From Mesorhizobium sp. (GTDB taxonomy: Bacteria > Pseudomonadota > Alphaproteobacteria > Rhizobiales > Rhizobiaceae): DNA of 64,000 nucleotides. Location of the stretch: contig NZ_JAEULZ010000001.1 of NCBI RefSeq assembly GCF_016793485.1, positions 310,001 to 374,000 on the forward strand, read 5' to 3'. The position numbers and the translations under genes are program-made. Below are positions 57,736 to 64,000 of the stretch, piece after piece. Below the pieces are notes generated by a model. It made no database searches. It saw only the letters and a program-made list of their open reading frames with translations, and had not been told where the DNA came from. The stretch's first letter is position 1. Each line of letters opens with the position of its first letter.

Positions 57736-59157
57736 GTGGCTCTGAGCGACCTGAACATCGTCGAACGCAACGACACCGGCATTGCCGCGGTGCTGGGCAT
57801 CCTGAAACAGCGTTTCGGCGAACGGTTCCAGACCGGGCAGGCGATCCGCGAGCAGCACGCGCACACAACCACCTACATACCGACACAGGCTCCCGACGGC
57901 GTGGCATTCCCCGACAATGCGGCGGAGGTGCAGGAGATCGTTCGCGCCTGCGCGGAATATCGCGTCCCTTTGATCGCCTTCGGCGCCGGAACCTCGCTGG
58001 AGGGCGCCGTCAATGCGCCGGGCGGCGGCATTTCGGTCGACACGTCGAGGATGAACCGGATCGTCGAGGTGAACCCGCAGGACCTCGACTGTACCGTCGA
58101 GCCGGGTGTAACCAGACATCAGCTCAACGACTATCTTCGCGACACGGGACTGTTCTTTCCGATTGATCCCGGAGCGAACGCGACGCTCGGCGGCATGGCC
58201 TCGACGCGGGCATCCGGAACGAATGCCGTGCGCTACGGAACCATGCGCGATAATGTCCTGTCGCTGGAAGCTGTCGTGGCGAATGGCAACCTCATCACCA
58301 CCGGCAAGCGAGCGCGAAAGAGTTCGGCCGGTTATGATTTGACCAGGCTGTTCGTGGGAGCCGAGGGAACGCTTGGGATCATTACCTCGCTGACGCTGAA
58401 GCTCGCGGGCATTCCGCAGGCGATTTCCGGCGGTGTGTGCCCGTTCCCGACCCTCGAACAGGCCAGCGAGGCCGTGATCTCGACCATCCAGATGGGCATA
58501 CCGGTGGCGCGCATCGAACTGGTGAACGCGCTGCAGATGCGCGCGTTCAAGAACTACTCGAAGCTCGATTATCCCGAAAGCCCGTGTCTGTTTGTCGAGT
58601 TTCATGGCAGTGACGCCAGCGTTGCCGAGCAGGCCGAGTCCTTCGGCGATATCGCAGCCGAATTTGGCGGCGGACCATTCATCTGGACGAGTGTCGCCGA
58701 GGAGCGCGCCAAGCTGTGGAAGGCGCGTCACGACGCCTACTGGGCGACGCTGACCCTGCGTCCGGGCGCCCGCGGACTATCGACCGACGTCTGCGTGCCG
58801 ATATCCCGGCTTGCCGAGTGCATTGCGGAAACCGAAGGCGATATCGCCGAACTGGGGCTGATCGCGCCGATCGTCGGGCATGCGGGGGACGGCAATTTCC
58901 ACACCATGATCCTGATGGATACGAACGATCCGAAGGAGATCGAACTGGCCGAGGAATTCTGTGCGCGCCTAAATGCGCGCGCCCAGCGGATGGATGGCAC
59001 CTGCACGGGCGAGCACGGCATAGGGCAGGGCAAGATCGGTTTCATCGAGGGCGAACTGGGATCCGAAGGGGTCGATGTGATGCGATCGATCAAGGCCGCG
59101 CTCGATCCGGACAACATTTTCAATCCGGGCAAGATCTGGCCGCGCCGCCTGCCCTGA
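57736..59157 (+). CDS. FAD-binding oxidoreductase, D-lactate dehydrogenase (cytochrome)/GlcD type
   Basis: 473 aa from GTG 57736. A PCMH FAD domain (~45-225) contains VPLIAFGAGTSLEGAVNAPGGGISVDTSRMNRIVEV, GLFFPIDPGANATLGGMASTRASGTNAVRYGTMRDNVLSLEAVVANG and GYDLTRLFVGAEGTLGIITSLTLKL. The C-terminal FAD-oxidase domain has GHAGDGNFHTMI (metal-site His residues) and GTCTGEHGIGQGKIGFIEGELG. It oxidises a D-2-hydroxy acid, most likely D-lactate, passing electrons to the respiratory chain. Standing alone rather than with glcEF argues for Dld rather than glycolate oxidase. Confidence 0.88.
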   Translation: MALSDLNIVERNDTGIAAVLGILKQRFGERFQTGQAIREQHAHTTTYIPTQAPDGVAFPDNAAEVQEIVRACAEYRVPLIAFGAGTSLEGAVNAPGGGISVDTSRMNRIVEVNPQDLDCTVEPGVTRHQLNDYLRDTGLFFPIDPGANATLGGMASTRASGTNAVRYGTMRDNVLSLEAVVANGNLITTGKRARKSSAGYDLTRLFVGAEGTLGIITSLTLKLAGIPQAISGGVCPFPTLEQASEAVISTIQMGIPVARIELVNALQMRAFKNYSKLDYPESPCLFVEFHGSDASVAEQAESFGDIAAEFGGGPFIWTSVAEERAKLWKARHDAYWATLTLRPGARGLSTDVCVPISRLAECIAETEGDIAELGLIAPIVGHAGDGNFHTMILMDTNDPKEIELAEEFCARLNARAQRMDGTCTGEHGIGQGKIGFIEGELGSEGVDVMRSIKAALDPDNIFNPGKIWPRRLP

Positions 59158-59236
59158 AACTCTTTTAAAATCGCCACTTTATCGACACGCTGTAACGGTT
59201 AAACTGGCGTCGGTTTCAGGCAAATCCTTCGGACCT

Positions 59237-62200
59237 ATGCTGGCACGATTGTTCGTGATCTTCGGGGGGCTTTTCGTGCTGGCGCTCACCGCGGCGCTGG
59301 TAGGTCCTTACTTTGTCGACTGGTCTACCTATCGCGCCGATTTCGAGCGAGAGGCGAGTGCGATCCTTGGCCGGAAGGTGATCGTTCACGGCGAGGCCAA
59401 GGCGAGACTCCTGCCGTTCCCGTCCGTGACCTTCTCAGACGTGGAGGTTGGCGGCGGAAGCGGCGGCGAGCCGGCAATGACCGCCGAAACCTTCTCCATG
59501 GACGCGGAACTTGCGCCGCTGCTCAGCGGCGAGTTCCGGATTTTCGACATGCGGCTGGTGCGGCCGAAGGCGGTCATCGAGGTTGCCAAGGACGGCGCTA
59601 TCGATTGGGCGGTCAGGCCTTCCACGCCTTTTGACGCAAGCCAGATTTCGATCGAGAAACTGACCATCACCGAAGGGCAAGTCAGCATTCGACATGCCGC
59701 GAGCGGCAGGCTTCACCGTTTGACCGAAATCAACACGGAGTTGTCCGCCAAGTCGCTGGCCGGCCCCTGGCGTATGGCCGGATCGATGCGTGCTGACGGA
59801 TTGCGCTCCGACGTTGTCGTAAATGCCGGCCGCGTGAACAACGGCGCGATGCGGATGCGTGTTCAGGTCGAGCCTGACGTCTATCAGGTGTCGCTGGAAT
59901 TCGACGGAGACGTGCGGTTCGAGGAAGGCGCTTCGGCGCGATACGCCGGTGACTTCAAGCTGGCTTCGCGCAATGTCGCCGAACCGGAAGCAGCGTCCGC
60001 GACACCGGTGTCGCCCGAGGGGCCGGGTTTCCGGGTCAAGGGCAAATTCGACCTGGATAGTGAACAGCTTGCCTTCGAGGCTTTCCGCTTCGAGACCGGG
60101 CCGCTCGCCAACCCCTATTCGGCGGACGGCAGGGGCGTGATCGAATTCGGCGCGCAACCGCGCTTTGCAGTCACGCTCGACGGCTCGCAGGTGCGTTTCG
60201 ACGAAGCGCTCGGCAACAATGCCGCTGCCGGGAGCCTGTCGCTGGCGCAGCGCCTGGCAGCGCTTCACGAGACGCTTCTCGACCTGCCCAAGCCGTCGAT
60301 ACCGGGGACCCTCGAGGTCAACCTGCCGGCGGTCGTCGCCGGCGACACGACCATCCGCGATGTCCGGCTCTCCGCTGAACCGGCAAGCGACGGCTGGGCT
60401 CTCAAGACCCTGACCGCGACATTGCCTGGCCGCACGACTCTGGAGGCAAACGGACTGCTGAGGACCGAAGGCGAATTCGGCTTCAAGGGCTCCATGCTGC
60501 TCGCCATCGGCCAGCCGTCCGGCTTTGCGGCCTGGGTCGCGCGCGACGTCGACGAGCCCATCCGTCGACTGCCGTCGGCCGGGTTCCAGGCCAATGTGGA
60601 TGTCACCCAGCAACGGCAATCGTTCACCGATCTCGAACTCGCGCTTGGCAGCGTGGTTTTCCGTGGCGAGGCGGCGCGCAACCAGCCTGCGAATGCAAGG
60701 CCGTCCACGGTGTTGAAGCTTGAAGGCGGTGCGCTCGATTTCGACGGCCTTACCGCTTTCGCCTCGCTGTTTGTCAGCGATGTCGGCGTCAACCGCTTTT
60801 CCGAGGGTGACCTCGACCTTCAGGTCAAGGCAGGTCCTGTCAACGCGACAGGTCTTACGGCGCAATCGGTCGATGCGGCCGTGAGGCTGCGTGACGGCCT
60901 GCTGGAGATTGATCGACTGTCAATCGTCGACCTGGCCGGGGCCACTGTGAGCGCAACCGGAACGATACGCGATTTTCCAGCCAACCCCTCGGGAAACATC
61001 GATGCTTCTCTGGTCGCTGTCGATCTGTCGCCGCTGATTGCCGCGGCGGCCGAGCGTTTTCCCGGCAATTTTGCGGTCCAGGCCCTGCAGGCGAGGGCTG
61101 TCGCGTATCGAGGACTGTTCGAGGACGCCAGGTTGGACCTTGTGGCAACCGCGGCCGCAAACGGAGACGGTAGCAGCGGCGCGGCGATCAGCGCACAAGG
61201 TAGCCTTGGGGGGACGGCGTTGTCGGCCACCCTGTCGGCCAAGGGTCGTTCGGAGCAGATCGCAGATGCGGATCTCTCGATAACCGTTTCGGGCCGCAAT
61301 GACGATGCCACGGAATTGCTCGCGCTTTACGGACTCCCGGTGCTCCCGCTGGGCGTGATCGGTCCGGGCGAGACGGAGTTTTCGCTGAAAGGCAGGCTGT
61401 CGGGCGACGTGGCGACGTCGGTCGATATGCGCGCAGACGATTTTACGGCTGGCTTTGTCGGGACATCGAGGCTTGCCGGCGGTGGGGCTGCGTTGAAGGG
61501 TGCGGCGCGGGTCAACGCAGCCGACATCGAGCCGTGGCTGATGACGGTTGGAGCAACCCTGCCTGCGATGGGAGCGGGAACGGCGATCGAATTGGAGGCT
61601 AACGCCGTTTACGGGAACGGCGTACTCGTTCTCGATGCACTGAGCGGAACCGTGAACCAGAGTTCCGTCGCCGGCGCGATCAATGTGGCCGAACGCAAAG
61701 GACGGCCGGTGTTTTCGGGGCAACTCACCCTCGATGAACTGAACCTTGAACCGTTCGCGGCGATGGTGCTCGGCGAAGCCGCACTGGAAAGCGGCGGCGA
61801 AGACTGGTCCTCCGTGCCGTTTGCACCAAAAGTCACGGCGCCCTTCGAGGTCGATCTCGGCGTAACGGCGGGAACGCTCACGGCAGGTCCGGGCCTGACT
61901 GCTTATGACGCAAACCTGACACTAAAGCTGGCCGACGAGGCGCTCCATGTGACGGATTTGACGGCCAAGCTTTTCGGCGGCGACCTTTCCGGCCTTTTCG
62001 AAATGAAGAACAATGACGGCACCGGACTTCTTTCCGTCCAGACGCGCCTCGTCGGCGCTGACATACCGACGATCCTCGGCGATGGCGCCGGCCTCGTTGG
62101 GACCGCCGACATTTCAACCGCTATATCGGCGACTGGCAAGTCTGTCGGCGGATTGGTGTCGACGCTGTCGGGATCGGGGACCGCCGCGTTCCGGAATCTG

Positions 62201-63316
62201 GTGATCGACGGGGTCAATACCGCAGCGTTTCCGGGACTGATCGAGAGGGCGGATCAGTTCGGCAAGGATATCGATGTCGCGCGTACGGCAAGTTTTGCGC
62301 CGGCGCTCGTCTCCTCGGGAACGTTTGCAGCCGATCCGGGCGACGTGGCGTTCACCCTGGCTGCGGGCGTCTTGCGTGCTCCGCCGCTCGAACTGAAAAA
62401 TGCCGCCGCGAAAATCAGCGTCAATCTTCAATCGGATTTCAACTCCGGTGACGTGAATGCCAGCGGCGACATAGTCTATGACCCCGGCGTCGAGGCGCTC
62501 GTCGGTTCGGAGCCGGTTGTGCGCTTCACGCTGAAAGGCCCGCTCGGTGCGACCACGAGCAGCTTCGACAGCGAACCGCTCGCCCAGTTCCTGACGCAAC
62601 GCGCGCTGGAGATAGAGCAGGCGCGGGTCGAGGGCATGCAGTCTGCCCTGCTGGAGAAGCAGAGGCTGCGGCGAGAGGTGCGTTATTATGCGGCCTTGCA
62701 GGACGAGCACGACAAGGTCGTCGAGGAATGGCGTCGGCAGCAAGAAGAGTTGCGCCGCACGGAGGAGGAGGCGCGCCTGAAGGCTGAGGCCGAGGAACAG
62801 GCCCGCCAGGCAGAGATCGAGAAAGCGCGGCTGCTGGCAGAGGAGCAAGAGCGCAAGGACGCCGAGGAGCGAGCGCGTCTGGCTGCCGAGGAGGCGGCGA
62901 GGCAGGCAGCCGAAGCGGCGCGCCTCGAGGCGGAAGCAGCGGCGAAAGCCGAGGCCGAGGAGAAAGCGCGCCTTGAAGAGGCGGCGCGGATACAGCGTGA
63001 AGCCGAGGAGAAGGCGCGGCTCGAAGCCGAAGCCGCGGCTCAGGAGGCGGAACGCGCCGCTCGTGCGGAGGCCGAAACGCGCGCACGGATCGAGGCGGAC
63101 GAGCAGGCCCGGCAGGGAACCCAGGAGCAGGACGCCGCGCGTCGGGCCGCCGAGGAAAGCCGCGCTGCCGAGGCGCAAAAGGCTCGCGAGGCGCAGAACG
63201 ACGCCCTGGCGATTGAGGAAGCGCCGCCGCGTCCGCCCACCGATGTCGGCAGGCCTGCGCAACGTCAGACGCCGCCAAAGCAAGACGGATTTCTGGAGAT
63301 GTTGTTCGGGCCGTAG
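59237..63316 (+). CDS. AsmA-family protein with long charged C-terminal coiled coil
   Basis: 1359 aa. An N-terminal membrane helix (LFVIFGGLFVLALTAALVGPYFV) anchors an AsmA domain (DFEREASAILGRKVIVHGEAKARLLPFPSVTFSDVEV), followed by long beta-rich repeats and an AsmA_2-type C-terminal part (LFGGDLSGLFEMKNNDGTGLLSVQTRLVGADI...GLVSTLSGSGTAAFRNLVIDGVN). Such proteins span the periplasm and are implicated in phospholipid transport to the outer membrane. From ~1125 to ~1325 comes an Ala/Glu/Arg-rich, QEELRRTEEEARLKAEAEEQ-like coiled coil of ~200 residues, unusual for the family and TolA-like in composition. The protein ends GFLEMLFGP. Confidence 0.88.
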   Translation: MLARLFVIFGGLFVLALTAALVGPYFVDWSTYRADFEREASAILGRKVIVHGEAKARLLPFPSVTFSDVEVGGGSGGEPAMTAETFSMDAELAPLLSGEFRIFDMRLVRPKAVIEVAKDGAIDWAVRPSTPFDASQISIEKLTITEGQVSIRHAASGRLHRLTEINTELSAKSLAGPWRMAGSMRADGLRSDVVVNAGRVNNGAMRMRVQVEPDVYQVSLEFDGDVRFEEGASARYAGDFKLASRNVAEPEAASATPVSPEGPGFRVKGKFDLDSEQLAFEAFRFETGPLANPYSADGRGVIEFGAQPRFAVTLDGSQVRFDEALGNNAAAGSLSLAQRLAALHETLLDLPKPSIPGTLEVNLPAVVAGDTTIRDVRLSAEPASDGWALKTLTATLPGRTTLEANGLLRTEGEFGFKGSMLLAIGQPSGFAAWVARDVDEPIRRLPSAGFQANVDVTQQRQSFTDLELALGSVVFRGEAARNQPANARPSTVLKLEGGALDFDGLTAFASLFVSDVGVNRFSEGDLDLQVKAGPVNATGLTAQSVDAAVRLRDGLLEIDRLSIVDLAGATVSATGTIRDFPANPSGNIDASLVAVDLSPLIAAAAERFPGNFAVQALQARAVAYRGLFEDARLDLVATAAANGDGSSGAAISAQGSLGGTALSATLSAKGRSEQIADADLSITVSGRNDDATELLALYGLPVLPLGVIGPGETEFSLKGRLSGDVATSVDMRADDFTAGFVGTSRLAGGGAALKGAARVNAADIEPWLMTVGATLPAMGAGTAIELEANAVYGNGVLVLDALSGTVNQSSVAGAINVAERKGRPVFSGQLTLDELNLEPFAAMVLGEAALESGGEDWSSVPFAPKVTAPFEVDLGVTAGTLTAGPGLTAYDANLTLKLADEALHVTDLTAKLFGGDLSGLFEMKNNDGTGLLSVQTRLVGADIPTILGDGAGLVGTADISTAISATGKSVGGLVSTLSGSGTAAFRNLVIDGVNTAAFPGLIERADQFGKDIDVARTASFAPALVSSGTFAADPGDVAFTLAAGVLRAPPLELKNAAAKISVNLQSDFNSGDVNASGDIVYDPGVEALVGSEPVVRFTLKGPLGATTSSFDSEPLAQFLTQRALEIEQARVEGMQSALLEKQRLRREVRYYAALQDEHDKVVEEWRRQQEELRRTEEEARLKAEAEEQARQAEIEKARLLAEEQERKDAEERARLAAEEAARQAAEAARLEAEAAAKAEAEEKARLEEAARIQREAEEKARLEAEAAAQEAERAARAEAETRARIEADEQARQGTQEQDAARRAAEESRAAEAQKAREAQNDALAIEEAPPRPPTDVGRPAQRQTPPKQDGFLEMLFGP

Positions 63317-63325
63317 CGACGAGGG

Positions 63326-63598
63326 TCAGACGGTCGGCGGAGAGTTGCCGTTGGCCTTGTCCCTTCCCGACGAAACGGCGTTCGCGCTTCGCTTCGCCTC
63401 TTTCAGCACGAATACCCGGAGAGCGGAGGACAGGTTTGCGTCACGCGGCCGCTCTTCGTCGACGGCCGCGATGAGTGCCGCGAGTGTCAGGCCTCGCTCG
63501 TCTGCGATGTTACGCAACTCGTCCAGGAAAGGCTGTTCGATCGAGAAACTGGTGCGGTGCCCCCTGATGGCGACCGAGTGCTTTCTGACCACGTTCAC
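63326..63598 (-). CDS. Ribbon-helix-helix domain protein
   Basis: 90 aa from GTG 63598. MNVVRKHSVAIRGHRTSFSIEQPFLDELRNIADERGLTLAALIAAVDEERPRDANLSSALRVFVLKEAKR matches the RHH_4 domain: a beta-strand (HRTSFSIE) and two helices that pair in a dimer to contact DNA. It overlaps the DUF4169 gene by 4 bp (GTGA). Targets are unknown, and no antitoxin partner is beside it. Confidence 0.88.
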   Translation of the reverse strand: MNVVRKHSVAIRGHRTSFSIEQPFLDELRNIADERGLTLAALIAAVDEERPRDANLSSALRVFVLKEAKRSANAVSSGRDKANGNSPPTV

Positions 63599-63789
63599 GG
63601 CTTGTCGCGGTCGTTCCGCTCGAGCCGATGCGCCTCGATGAAAGCTTCGGCCTTCTTCGTCAGGGCCTGTTCACGTTGCCGTTCCGCCTTCGGCATACCG
63701 TGAAGCGCACGGTTCTGTGCCGCTGCTGCCTCCTTGTCCTCACGCTCCTTGCGCTTGCGGACGAGGCGGAGGTTGACGACGTTCGTCAC
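63595..63789 (-). CDS. DUF4169 family protein
   Basis: 64 aa from GTG 63789 (translated MTNVVNLRLVRKRKEREDKEAAAAQNRALHG...). Almost entirely charged and helical, Lys/Arg/Glu-rich; matches DUF4169, small proteins found beside the RHH protein in rhizobia. The longer Arg-rich open frame upstream is a shadow of the preceding gene. Function unknown. It starts 10 bp after the stop of the preceding gene. Confidence 0.82.
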   Translation of the reverse strand: MTNVVNLRLVRKRKEREDKEAAAAQNRALHGMPKAERQREQALTKKAEAFIEAHRLERNDRDKP

Positions 63790-63799
63790 GGTTGGCTGA

Positions 63800-64000
63800 T
63801 TACTTCTTGCGAAACGCGTCGAGAGACACGACGTCAGCGCTCTTGGCAGCTGACGCTTCACGCTCGGCAACCTCTTCCGAGGCCGGCTGCGCAGGCTTCT
63901 TCTTCGCCTCGGACTTCTTGCCCGCCGAGGGCGCCTTCGCGACATCCGCGGGAGGCTTGATGGCCTCGACTTCCGCGTCGACCGCGGGCTCTGTCTTGAC
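63800..64000 (-). CDS. sspB: C-terminus of probable SspB-family ClpXP adaptor (truncated by window edge)
   Basis: Only the last 66 residues are present: a Lys/Ala/Pro-rich disordered tail (KAPSAGKKSEAKKKPAQPASEE) ending EVAEREASAAKSADVVSLDAFRKK. Rhizobial SspB proteins end with a similar acidic/basic linker and a VVSLD-x-FRKK tail, and are followed by the DUF4169 and RHH genes, the order seen here. SspB delivers tagged substrates to ClpXP. The folded domain lies outside the window, so the call rests on tail and synteny. Confidence 0.55.
   Translation of the reverse strand, partial: VKTEPAVDAEVEAIKPPADVAKAPSAGKKSEAKKKPAQPASEEVAEREASAAKSADVVSLDAFRKK

Noticed and set aside
63326-63789. Toxin-antitoxin pair
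   Set aside because: The RHH protein resembles antitoxins in fold only. Its partner is DUF4169, too small and charged to be a known toxin, and the arrangement belongs to the sspB neighbourhood.

Overview
The window is a contiguous, GC-rich chromosomal stretch from an alphaproteobacterium of the order Hyphomicrobiales (Rhizobiales). It most resembles Mesorhizobium/Phyllobacteriaceae. This placement is an inference from gene families and order: the dcw cluster layout, a btaAB betaine-lipid operon behind a Pho box, dense GANTC (CcrM-type) sites, CtrA-like TTAA-N7-TTAA boxes, a small-protein set DUF4169/ribbon-helix-helix behind an SspB-like C-terminus, and abundant short palindromic repeats. No plasmid, phage or transposase gene is visible, and almost everything looks like vertically inherited core genome.

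Left arm (1-15.2 kb): the 3' end of a PLP-dependent ornithine/diaminopimelate-type decarboxylase; a saccharopine-dehydrogenase-like/DUF4166 fusion; a GH25 lysozyme lipoprotein; the phosphate-starvation operon btaA-btaB; a fused HyuA-HyuB 5-oxoprolinase/hydantoinase divergent from a winged-helix regulator, with a 31-bp palindrome between them; a small Pro-rich lipoprotein; a DMT exporter divergent from djlA-amidase; a lytic transglycosylase; the RNase P RNA gene; and a Cys/Met-metabolism PLP enzyme.

Centre (15.3-41.6 kb): a complete dcw cluster on the + strand, mraZ-rsmH-ftsL-ftsI-murE-murF-mraY-murD-ftsW-murG-murC-murB, then a 392-bp gap, then ddl-ftsQ-ftsA-ftsZ, lpxC, bamD, recN and ligA. 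Most junctions are 4-bp overlaps or gaps of a few bases. Together they make peptidoglycan precursors (MurE/F/D/G/C/B, MraY, Ddl), build the septal machine (FtsL/I/W/Q/A/Z), commit lipid A synthesis (LpxC) and assemble outer-membrane proteins (BamD). Upstream of mraZ lie four 10-bp-spaced CCC/GGG repeats, expected for MraZ self-binding. The murB-ddl gap holds ten GANTC sites in about 340 bp around a perfect 15-bp hairpin.

Right arm (41.6-64 kb): glyoxalase-like proteins, an AzlCD exporter, aminopeptidase P, prmA, an Sco1-type copper protein with a tiny membrane ORF before it, CreA, a hexapeptide acyltransferase, an SDR, two L,D-transpeptidase-type proteins, uvrD, an OmpA-like lipoprotein, a thioesterase, a D-lactate/glycolate-oxidase-type flavoprotein, a giant AsmA-family protein, and the end of a probable sspB.

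The most unusual signal is a pair of related palindromic repeats (8260-8402 and 53544-53706) inserted in frame into two unrelated enzymes, the oxoprolinase and UvrD. Both are translated in the same orientation and reading frame, giving the shared peptide [18 protein letters not shown]...GHPPRKGEG. This resembles Rickettsia palindromic elements. A second, unrelated ~310-bp repeat family is present in two inverted copies, beside ligA and beside a small helical gene.
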